From positions 372,001-436,000 of the forward strand of contig CP166131.1 in NCBI GenBank assembly GCA_041228345.1: a stretch of 64,000 bases of DNA, in the 5' to 3' direction. Source of the DNA: Alphaproteobacteria bacterium LSUCC0396. GTDB taxonomy: Bacteria > Pseudomonadota > Alphaproteobacteria > Puniceispirillales > Puniceispirillaceae. Below the pieces are notes generated by a model. It made no database searches. It saw only the letters and a program-made list of their open reading frames with translations, and was not told the origin of the DNA. Position 1 is the stretch's first letter. Each line of letters begins with the position of its first letter. Of the stretch, positions 56,848 to 64,000 are shown in pieces. A program made the position numbers and the translations under genes.

Positions 56848-58443
56848 ATGCGCAGTCTTCAACGCCCTGGGCGCTCGCCCGTTCTTGCGCCAGAGGGGAT
56901 GGCAAGCACATCCAGCCCACTTTCAACACAAGCCGCCGTGTCGGTTCTGCAAAATGGTGGTAATGCTATGGATGCGGCAATTGCCGCCTGTGCGGTTCAA
57001 GGCGTTGTTGAGCCGCAATCGACAAGTATTGGTGGCGATTGTTTTTGCCTTTATGCCAAGGTTGGTAGCGATAAAGTCATCGCCATAAATGGATCTGGGC
57101 GGGCCCCGCTTGGACTTAGCGCTGAATGGCTTTTGGAACAGGGCATTAACGAAATTCCGCAACAATCGCCGCATGCGGTTACTGTGCCAACGGCCGTTGA
57201 CGCCTGGGTTCAGTTAAACCGTGATTATGGATCAAAACCACTTGGTGATTTGTTACAGCCGGCAATTGGTTACGCGCGCCATGGCTTTCCAATCGGCCGG
57301 CGTGTTGCCGCCGATTTTGCCGAATGCCATGCACTTTTGACGGGTGATGCGGATATTGGCGCGGTCTATTTTAATGATGGCAAGGATTACAAATTTGGTG
57401 ACCGGTGCAGCAATCCAAATCTTGCCAAAACCCTCGAAGCGATTGCCGCGCATGGCCGTGACGGTTTTTACAAAGGCTGGGTCGCAGAAGATATTTTGGC
57501 AAAGCTACAATCTTTGGGTGGGCAGCATGTGCAGGCTGATTTAGATGCCGCTGTCGCCAATTATGTGACTCCGATTAAAACCAATTATAGGGGCTATGAT
57601 ATTTGGGAATGCCCACCAAATGGGCAAGGCCTGATTGCACTTATGTTGCTTAATATCATGGGAGGCGTTGATAAATTCGGCGACCACCCAATTTCGGTGC
57701 AACGTATGCACCATGAAATTGAGGCTGGCCGTCTGGCTTACCGCGACCGTAATCTCTATCTGGCCGATCCAGATTTCAGTGATGTGCCGGTGGAAACGAT
57801 TCTCAGCGCCGATTACGCCACGGCGGTTCGCGGCCAGATTGACCCTGACAAAGCACATGCTGATTTACCACCCTCGCTGTTGCCAGCCCATAAACATACT
57901 GTCTATATCTCGGTCATTGATAAAGACCGTAATGTGTGTAGCTTTATCAATACCGTATTTCACAGCTTTGGCGCTGGTTTGATGGCTCCAGAATCAGGGG
58001 TTGTCTTGCAAAATCGGGGGCAGGGCTTTGTTGTTGAACCGGGTCATCCTAACTGTATTGCGCCCGGCAAACGGCCCCTGCATACCATTATTCCCGGCAT
58101 GGCAACCAAAGATGGCAAGGCTGCCATGTCTTTCGGCGTAATGGGGGGTGAATATCAGGCCTTTGGCCATATGCAATTCCTCACACGGCTTTTGGATTAT
58201 GGTATGGATGTTCAAGAGGCGCAGGATATGCCGCGCTTTTTCCCAGATCCCTCTAGCGATGTTGTCGAGGTGGAAGAACCAATCAGCGAAGATGTTCGCG
58301 CAGCATTGCGGGCGCTTGGACACAATATTCAACCGGCTGTTAGACCCATTGGTGGATCCCAGGCCATCCTCATTGATTGGGATAAGGGCTTGCTGATCGC
58401 CGGATCCGATCCTCGTAAAGATGGGTGTGCAATGGGCTATTAG
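56848..58443 (+). CDS. Gamma-glutamyltransferase family enzyme
   Basis: An Ntn-hydrolase of 531 residues. The N terminus (RPVLAPEGMASTSSPLSTQAAVSVLQNGGNAMDAAIAA) and the cleavage/nucleophile block TVYISVIDKDRNVCSFINTVFHSFGAGLMAPESGVVLQNRG identify the GGT family; the nucleophile Thr aligns with the first Thr of the TTH-x-S motif, although the second Thr and His are V and Y, as in YwrD-like members. There is no signal peptide, so it is probably cytoplasmic and may act on substrates other than glutathione. The stop is convergent with the SABATH gene. Confidence 0.9.
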   Translation: MRSLQRPGRSPVLAPEGMASTSSPLSTQAAVSVLQNGGNAMDAAIAACAVQGVVEPQSTSIGGDCFCLYAKVGSDKVIAINGSGRAPLGLSAEWLLEQGINEIPQQSPHAVTVPTAVDAWVQLNRDYGSKPLGDLLQPAIGYARHGFPIGRRVAADFAECHALLTGDADIGAVYFNDGKDYKFGDRCSNPNLAKTLEAIAAHGRDGFYKGWVAEDILAKLQSLGGQHVQADLDAAVANYVTPIKTNYRGYDIWECPPNGQGLIALMLLNIMGGVDKFGDHPISVQRMHHEIEAGRLAYRDRNLYLADPDFSDVPVETILSADYATAVRGQIDPDKAHADLPPSLLPAHKHTVYISVIDKDRNVCSFINTVFHSFGAGLMAPESGVVLQNRGQGFVVEPGHPNCIAPGKRPLHTIIPGMATKDGKAAMSFGVMGGEYQAFGHMQFLTRLLDYGMDVQEAQDMPRFFPDPSSDVVEVEEPISEDVRAALRALGHNIQPAVRPIGGSQAILIDWDKGLLIAGSDPRKDGCAMGY

Positions 58444-58447
58444 CCCT

Positions 58448-59569
58448 TTATACGGTTTTTTCAATATCCAGCACAATATGGACGTAATCCATAGCGTGAC
58501 CGGTTGGTTCGGCGGCGACTGTATCGCGGTAGGCATTGTAAAACCCGTCGACGATCTGATCAGCCTCATCGGTTGAGCGATCTTGCAGGGCTGTTCTAAA
58601 GACTGTTTCTGACCAGGAACGCATCGTCGGGATCAGGCTGTCGGCATAATCATCATTCGACATAGTGCCGCCAACCCCGCCAGCATCCAGAAAGGCCGCT
58701 TCATAGGGGCATTTGGTCAATTTGCTATGACAGGATTTCAGCGAGAGACCGGCACGCCGAACGGCACTATCAGGGTCGTTAAATGGTGCGCAGAATTCAT
58801 CCATGGTGCGATAATATTGCGCAAAACTGGCGCGCTGATATTCATCAGCGGTAATTGTTCCATCGTTATAAAGCGCCTGCCAGAATTGATGAAAATGGTC
58901 GAACATATGTTCGCCACCGGTATTACCAAGATAGCGGCCCTGTTCGTCAATGCCAAAATTAAGACAGATAAACCGGCCGCCCGGCATCAATTCAGCCGCC
59001 CTTGCCAGCAAAATATTTTCCCAGTCTTTTGCGGCCTGGCTGGCAAAGGCGGCCTGACTTTCGGCATCGGCGCATGCGGCATGAACATGCGTCGGGATCT
59101 CCATTGGCTTGACAGATACATAATGCATGGCGGTGGCGCTAAATCCCAGATTTAGCGAATTGTCGGCCATCAATTGCTGGTGAAAGCCGGTACCGCACCC
59201 ATGCACAAACACATTGTCATAATGGCTTTGATAGGCGTGCGCCGGATTACCTTGCATACCCTGCATCATGCGGAATAGCGTTGAAAAATCATTGCTGGCA
59301 AGGTCGGTATACAACATTTCGATTTGCCGGTTGTCACCAGCGCCGCGGCAATGGCCGATAACCATATCCCACATTTCGCGGCTGGTTCCCCCATCGGCGG
59401 CACCAAAATCGGCTATGCGCAATTTTTGGGTTTGCGGACAATGCGTCAATGCGTCAATTACCATAGTGGCGGCATCATTGATGACATTACGGGCCCCAGC
59501 GGTGCGTTCCGAATAATAGCCTGAACCGCGCATGGCAAGAACGGCTTGTGTGTTAATTCCCTTTGCCAT
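58448..59569 (-). CDS. SABATH-like carboxyl methyltransferase
   Basis: 373 residues. GYYSERTAGARNVINDA, IADFGAADGGTSREMWD, MLYTDLASNDFSTLFRMM, GFSATAMHYVS and GGRFICLNFGID follow, in order, the motifs of the SABATH family (SxSYxxNxxxQ; DLGCSSG; NDLPxNDFNxLF; SSxSLHWLS). SABATH enzymes methylate carboxylates or ring nitrogens of small molecules and are best known from plants (salicylate, jasmonate, theobromine). AAGGAGG 6 bases before the ATG at 59569 fixes the start. It lies 35 bases after dctM on the same strand, so it is probably the last gene of the TRAP operon. Confidence 0.78.
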   Translation of the reverse strand: MAKGINTQAVLAMRGSGYYSERTAGARNVINDAATMVIDALTHCPQTQKLRIADFGAADGGTSREMWDMVIGHCRGAGDNRQIEMLYTDLASNDFSTLFRMMQGMQGNPAHAYQSHYDNVFVHGCGTGFHQQLMADNSLNLGFSATAMHYVSVKPMEIPTHVHAACADAESQAAFASQAAKDWENILLARAAELMPGGRFICLNFGIDEQGRYLGNTGGEHMFDHFHQFWQALYNDGTITADEYQRASFAQYYRTMDEFCAPFNDPDSAVRRAGLSLKSCHSKLTKCPYEAAFLDAGGVGGTMSNDDYADSLIPTMRSWSETVFRTALQDRSTDEADQIVDGFYNAYRDTVAAEPTGHAMDYVHIVLDIEKTV

Positions 59570-59604
59570 TTCTGCCTCCTTAAAATCAGACCCTAAATAC
59601 TCAC

Positions 59605-62256
59605 TTAAAATTGCAAGGAAATATTCTGATGCTGGGCAAGACAAGGTATGATGACCTCAACCTGATCAGACGTTAGACGGTCTTGCTCGCGAAGGCCAAG
59701 ATTATATCTTGCAAAGCTTTCAAATGACGCCAGTTCAGCCCGCAAAGAAGCACTGGCCGCGGCCCGCCACGCTACCTCTGATGCAATGTTGGCGCGGGTT
59801 TCATCAATCAATTTCATTGCTTTTTCTAAATCAGGCGACTTGCTGTCAATGGCGCGTCTGGCGTCCGACAAAGTCTTTGCCGCATCCCGTGCTTCGGGAA
59901 TTTGGTTAAGCGCGCTGTAATTCTCTTTCACCCTATCCAAGATCTCCTCAATGGGTGAGGTCGCCGCGTCTGATTTGATCTTTTGCAACTGGTCACCAAT
60001 TGCCGCCAAGTCTGCTTTGGCATCAATCGCCGCGACCACCAGCCTTATATCAGCATAGGCCTGATCTGATTGACGGCGGAACTGCATCCGCGCCCGGTTC
60101 AACTGGGCGGTGAGCTTTTTAAATTCTTTATTGGTATCTTGCCAGTCGGCGGGGATAAGCCCACGCTTTTCGGCAATTTCATTTTCAAGCTCGGCAATCC
60201 GGTCTTTGATACTGGCTTGTTTGCCGACGTCATCGGTTCCCCGCACAGCGCGGTTCAGGTTTTTAATTTCAGCCTCGTCCTGGCGGATAATGCGTTCAAT
60301 CGCCCTGACCTCTGCATGAATAGGCGCATAGGCAACAGCCGCCTGATCCATGGCCGCCTTGGCGTTTTCAATCTCGGCCACCCGGTCAAAAATGCTCGCG
60401 GCGTTAGTGATATTTTTGGCCATAGCACTTTGCCTTTTTTGTGGGAGGGCTGACAAATCAGCGGCTTTGAGCTGATCCAGCTGCGCCATATAAGCAGTCT
60501 GGTTATTGTCATAGAAATCGAACAAATAATCCTCAAGGCAGAGTTGCAAACGCGGGTTTTTCGGTGGTGGGGCTGTCTCACTCGACAAGAATGTGCGTGT
60601 TGGCAGATAATTCACTAAGCTGGGGTTAAAACCAACAATCGCCAGACCAGCAATTTGCAGGGCGATAAAGGGAATAACGCCTTTATACATATCCAACGTT
60701 TTGACCGCCTTGCTGGCGACCCCGCGCAGATAGAACAAGGCAAAGCCGAAAGGCGGCGTCAAAAATGAGGTCTGAATATTGAGGCCAATCATCACCCCTA
60801 GCCAAACAGCCGTAACATTAGCCGATGGGTCAGCCAACAAAATAGGCGCGACAATCGGCACAACAACAACAGCGATTTCGATAAAATCAAGGAAGAAGCC
60901 AAGTAAGAAAATCACCAGCATGACGACGATAAACTGCGCCCAAAACCCGCCTGGCAGGCTTGACAGAAAATGTTTGACGATTTCTTCACCGCCAAACCCA
61001 CGGAATGCCGCCGTCAGCATCGCCGCACCAAGCAAGATGATAAACACCAGCGAGGTTGTCTTGGCGGTTTCGGCCATAACATCGCGCAAGGTATCTTCGA
61101 TGGTATAGGCGCGCCAGCCACTCCAGAAAATACCAGCCAGCAAGCCCAAGACCGCGATGGTAACAAAGCCAAGCGCGATCCAGTCAGAGGTTTCGGTAAT
61201 GGTTTTGATGCTGAGGTTAAAATTACTCGAAATCAGCCAAATGAGGAGCAAGGACGCGATTGTCAAAATAGCCGGGTAAAAAGCTGTTTTTGTGCCCTCA
61301 CGCAATTTATAGCCAGACATCAGCAAGGCGCCAATCGCCCCAATTGCGCCAGCCTGATTGACCGTTGCAACACCTGCAATGATTGATCCCAGCACCAAAA
61401 AGATCAGCAAAAGAGGCGGCAACAATGCCAGCGCCACCTTGATCAAAAACGAACGTTCCAACAATTTGCCATCATAAGGCACCGCCGGCGCCAATTTCGG
61501 GCGAATCAATGCGGCAACCAAAATATAGGCCATATATAGCCCAACAAGAATGATACCGGGCAAAAACGCGCCTAGAAACATATCGCCCGCACTTGTTGAG
61601 ATGATATTGAATTCAGATGGCATGCTGAACTGGCCAGTCGCCTGTTTATAAAGGTCCTTGCGCATGGTGGCCGCCTGATCAGCCGCGCTTGCCAGCTGGT
61701 CGGCCAGAATAATCAGCACGATTGAAGGCGGAATAATCTGCCCCAATGTGCCAGAGGCGCAAATCGCCCCTGTCGCCAATGGCTTTGAATAATTATTGCG
61801 CAACATCGCCGGCAGCGAAATCAACCCCATGGCCACCACGGTCGCACCAACGATACCGGTAGTCGCGGCCAATAAGCCCCCAACAAATACCACCGAAATG
61901 CCAAGACCGCCGGGAATAGGCCCAAATAGCTGGGCCATTGTGACCAAAAGATCCTCGGCAATTTTTGATCGCTGTAACATAATCCCCATAAAGATAAAGA
62001 GGGGGATGGCAATTAAGGTATCGCGTTCAACTTCCCAATAAATACCGCGGAAATTGGTAACCCCAGCCGTCAGCCATTCAATCGGGCCGTCCTGCACAAA
62101 ATAGGCACTGCTATCACCCTGGAATATTAGCCCCGTCAAACCAGCCAGCAGGATTGTTACAATAGCTGACCCCGGTAATGCAAAGGCAACCGGATAGCCC
62201 GAGCCAAGGGCATACATCATCAGCAAAAACAAAATTGTGAGGAAAACAAGTTCCAT
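59605..62256 (-). CDS. dctM: TRAP transporter large permease (DctM) with long coiled-coil C-terminal extension
   Basis: 883 residues. Residues 1 to about 560 are a multi-helix membrane domain with DctM blocks such as AIPLFIFMGIMLQRS, GGLGISVVFVGGLLAATTGIVGATVVAMGLISLPAM and PPFGFALFYLRGV. DctM proteins are often about 430 residues; the membrane part here is itself longer. Residues about 565-860 form a hydrophilic, charge-rich region with heptad-like alpha-helical stretches (RDEAEIKNLNRAVRGTDDV, DRIAELENEIAEKRGLIP), probably a coiled coil on one side of the membrane. Start overlaps the dctQ stop (TAATG). Confidence 0.9.
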   Translation of the reverse strand: MELVFLTILFLLMMYALGSGYPVAFALPGSAIVTILLAGLTGLIFQGDSSAYFVQDGPIEWLTAGVTNFRGIYWEVERDTLIAIPLFIFMGIMLQRSKIAEDLLVTMAQLFGPIPGGLGISVVFVGGLLAATTGIVGATVVAMGLISLPAMLRNNYSKPLATGAICASGTLGQIIPPSIVLIILADQLASAADQAATMRKDLYKQATGQFSMPSEFNIISTSAGDMFLGAFLPGIILVGLYMAYILVAALIRPKLAPAVPYDGKLLERSFLIKVALALLPPLLLIFLVLGSIIAGVATVNQAGAIGAIGALLMSGYKLREGTKTAFYPAILTIASLLLIWLISSNFNLSIKTITETSDWIALGFVTIAVLGLLAGIFWSGWRAYTIEDTLRDVMAETAKTTSLVFIILLGAAMLTAAFRGFGGEEIVKHFLSSLPGGFWAQFIVVMLVIFLLGFFLDFIEIAVVVVPIVAPILLADPSANVTAVWLGVMIGLNIQTSFLTPPFGFALFYLRGVASKAVKTLDMYKGVIPFIALQIAGLAIVGFNPSLVNYLPTRTFLSSETAPPPKNPRLQLCLEDYLFDFYDNNQTAYMAQLDQLKAADLSALPQKRQSAMAKNITNAASIFDRVAEIENAKAAMDQAAVAYAPIHAEVRAIERIIRQDEAEIKNLNRAVRGTDDVGKQASIKDRIAELENEIAEKRGLIPADWQDTNKEFKKLTAQLNRARMQFRRQSDQAYADIRLVVAAIDAKADLAAIGDQLQKIKSDAATSPIEEILDRVKENYSALNQIPEARDAAKTLSDARRAIDSKSPDLEKAMKLIDETRANIASEVAWRAAASASLRAELASFESFARYNLGLREQDRLTSDQVEVIIPCLAQHQNISLQF

Positions 62257-63272
62257 TACCCAACAACCTCTTCGCTTGTCTCTTCATCAGACAGATTTTC
62301 CTTGATGTCAGCCATTGAGGTGAACAGGTAAGCGGTAAATTGAAAAATCATACTGAGCGCAAAAACCACTAAAAACGCCGCCATAAGATATTTGACATAC
62401 ATGCCAAAACCGCTCATTGAGGTTTCAAAATTCATCATCGGACTGTTGATAAGGCTGGATTTGCCCCACAAGCCGCGCACCAGAATCAACCAGCAAAGCG
62501 GAATACCAAAAAACACTGTGCCAATGATGTTCAGCACAGATTTCGTGCGGCGGGTCAGCCCGGCATAAAGCACATCAACGCGAACATGGCCATCTTCTTT
62601 TAAGGTATAGGCCGAGGCGAACAAAAACAGGGCGGCATACCAAAATCGCACTAAGTCACCCATAAAGGTCTGTTCGTAACCATAAATGAATCGCGCCAGT
62701 ACAATCAAAAATTCGGCAACAACAACCAGCAAAGTCAGCCAGATTAAGGACACTGACTTTTCTTTCAACGCGATCAACCCGGCCACAATTATCAGCGGAA
62801 TATGAACATAAAAGCCGCGATCACTTGGCAGGGCAATAGCGGCGCCACCGGCCTCGCCAAGAATAATTTTATGAAAGCCTTCAACCCGTAAAAAAGACAA
62901 AAACGCATCAGCCACGCCGACCAATAGCACGCTCCAAAATGCCAAACGAACGATGTAGGCAGAGGTGCGATCCATCCAATCGGCATCAGCACGCAAATCA
63001 GCCGATTTTAATGTATGGTAAATTGCAAAGCCAACAGCACCCAAAACAATCGCCGTTTGCCCAAACCCAAGCGCCGTCAAGCCGCCACTGTAGCCTTGTT
63101 TCGGCTGGCTGACACCAAAGGCGTCGCCAAGTCCGAGTGTGTTGATGACCCCGGGCGCATCAATGCCAAAAATCAGAAAATTATTGATCACATAAATAAG
63201 CGCTAGCAACGCACTGGCCAGACCGGCCAACCGTAGCGCAGAAAATACCGTAATTTGAGATAAAGGCGCCAT
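62256..63272 (-). CDS. dctQ: TRAP transporter small permease (DctQ) with N-terminal extension
   Basis: 338 residues, about twice the usual DctQ. The C-terminal half (about 165-320) has the four-helix DctQ domain, including the family-type FASAYTLKEDGHVRVDVLYAGLTRR. The N-terminal 150 residues add about three more hydrophobic helices. Together with DctM it forms the membrane part of a tripartite ATP-independent periplasmic transporter driven by an ion gradient. Confidence 0.88.
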   Translation of the reverse strand: MAPLSQITVFSALRLAGLASALLALIYVINNFLIFGIDAPGVINTLGLGDAFGVSQPKQGYSGGLTALGFGQTAIVLGAVGFAIYHTLKSADLRADADWMDRTSAYIVRLAFWSVLLVGVADAFLSFLRVEGFHKIILGEAGGAAIALPSDRGFYVHIPLIIVAGLIALKEKSVSLIWLTLLVVVAEFLIVLARFIYGYEQTFMGDLVRFWYAALFLFASAYTLKEDGHVRVDVLYAGLTRRTKSVLNIIGTVFFGIPLCWLILVRGLWGKSSLINSPMMNFETSMSGFGMYVKYLMAAFLVVFALSMIFQFTAYLFTSMADIKENLSDEETSEEVVG

Positions 63273-63297
63273 AAGATTGCTTTAAAATAAATCAAAG

Positions 63298-63330
63298 AAA
63301 AAGGGGCCTGCCGATGTTCTGGCAGACCCC
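63298..63330 (-). terminator. Intrinsic terminator between dctP and dctQ
   Basis: On the minus strand GGGGTCTGCC and GGCAGGCCCC form a 10-base stem (one wobble) around an 8-base loop, followed by TTTTT. It lies in the 67-base gap between dctP and dctQ. Partial termination here would give more binding protein than permease. Confidence 0.85.
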
Positions 63331-63339
63331 CGATAAGTC

Positions 63340-64000
63340 CTAACGCAACGCAGCGTTACGCTTCATTGTGTAGGCAACGTCGTTCAACTGAACATAGTCA
63401 CCAACGGTTTTGCGTGCCGCCATGCATGAGTCATGAATTTTCTTGGCCAGTGGCGAATGCACCTCGACCTCGGCATAGACTTCGTCTGAGCCACGCTTAA
63501 AGGCAGCATAAACGTCATCGTTAAATTCACGAACCTCAACGCCTTGCTGCTGCACCAGACGTTCCAGCGCGGCACCATTTTTGGCGTTATATTCGGCCAT
63601 GATATTGTCATTTTCAGCCTGCGTTACCGCGGTAATTAGGGCCTGATCTGACTTGCTGAGGCTTCCCCAGAATGAGGCATTAAAGCCCATCGCTAGCTGC
63701 GATGCTGGCTCATGCATGCCTGGGAAATAGTAATATTTTGCCGCTTCATAGAACTTCATGGCTTCATCGTTCCATGGGCCCACCCATTCGGTGGCTTCAA
63801 TGGCACCAGATACAAGGTTTTCATAAATCTGGCCACCTGGCAATGATACCGGCGACGCGCCAAGTTTGGCCATAACGTCACCACCAAGGCCCGGAATACG
63901 CATTTTTAGGCCTTTGAGGTCTTCGGCTGAATTGATTTCCTTGTTAAACCAGCCGCCCCACTGAACGCCGGTGTTACCGCAAGGTAAACATTTAAGGCCA
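63340..64000 (-). CDS. dctP: TRAP transporter substrate-binding protein (DctP/TakP type), C-terminal part
   Basis: The periplasmic receptor of the TRAP system; the N terminus is beyond the right edge. About 219 residues are visible, with GNTGVQWGGWFNKEINSAEDLKGLKMRIPGLGGDV, SLPGGQIYENLVSGAIEATEWVGPWND and YYFPGMHEP. These blocks match the branch containing TakP, which binds 2-oxo acids, so a carboxylic acid substrate is likely (inference). The frame stays open to base 64000. Confidence 0.93.
   Translation of the reverse strand, partial: GLKCLPCGNTGVQWGGWFNKEINSAEDLKGLKMRIPGLGGDVMAKLGASPVSLPGGQIYENLVSGAIEATEWVGPWNDEAMKFYEAAKYYYFPGMHEPASQLAMGFNASFWGSLSKSDQALITAVTQAENDNIMAEYNAKNGAALERLVQQQGVEVREFNDDVYAAFKRGSDEVYAEVEVHSPLAKKIHDSCMAARKTVGDYVQLNDVAYTMKRNAALR

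Overview
The window looks like a chromosomal segment of a marine alphaproteobacterium, most plausibly a SAR116-type (Puniceispirillum-like) lineage. This is inferred from gene content only: GcrA- and CtrA-type cell-cycle regulators, C4-pathway 5-aminolevulinate synthase, the order tig-clpP-clpX-lon-hupB, monomeric isocitrate dehydrogenase, a DksA with a degenerate zinc finger, and TRAP uptake genes. Base composition is close to balanced. Genes are dense, often overlap by 1-8 bases, and several use TTG or GTG starts.

Layout. 1-5037: minus-strand nuoABCDEFG operon, entering nuoG at the left edge. 5.3-11.0 kb: small metabolic, membrane and hypothetical genes, including a pair of lin0512-family paralogues. 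11.2-18.6 kb: tRNA-Asp, tRNA-Val, HU, Lon, ClpX, ClpP and trigger factor, with a good sigma-32-like promoter before lon. 18.8-20.4 kb: tRNA-Leu, tRNA-His, a thioesterase and an AhpD-like protein. 20.7-25.2 kb: glnB-glnA with a strong terminator, then parE. 25.2-38.4 kb: hydrolase, DEAD-box helicase, aminopeptidase N, GcrA, an AroE-like protein, EF-hand protein, MsrB, a lone CoxL-like molybdoprotein, a CDP-alcohol phosphatidyltransferase next to a phosphatidylserine-decarboxylase-like protein that lacks its catalytic residues, a LysM protein and a LOG-family hydrolase. 38.5-50.3 kb: icd, alaS, recA, dksA, ctrA, a DUF3553 protein, hemA and hemH.

50.3-53.5 kb is an integration hot spot: a relic integrase end, tRNA-Gly, a full tyrosine integrase, a convergent methyltransferase, a tRNA-Met-like 3' half and a second integrase relic. 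The integrase and the methyltransferase face each other and are preceded by near-identical 64-base leaders (51 of 64 identical by hand alignment), so a roughly 2.1-kb module is bounded by inverted repeats. I consider this the best candidate here for something undescribed.

53.5-64.0 kb: cupin and monooxygenase-domain proteins, an EamA transporter, a 3-hydroxyisobutyrate-dehydrogenase-like enzyme, a gamma-glutamyltransferase-like enzyme, and a minus-strand cluster dctP-dctQ-dctM followed by a SABATH-like carboxyl methyltransferase.

Two window-wide patterns stand out. Many unrelated intergenic gaps hold a short tandem near-duplication (unit mostly 12-17 bases), each of different sequence. Several unrelated proteins (trigger factor, ferrochelatase, NuoE, the DEAD-box helicase) carry Lys/Ala-rich low-complexity C-terminal tails. 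All functional statements come from reading motifs by eye; no database search was run.
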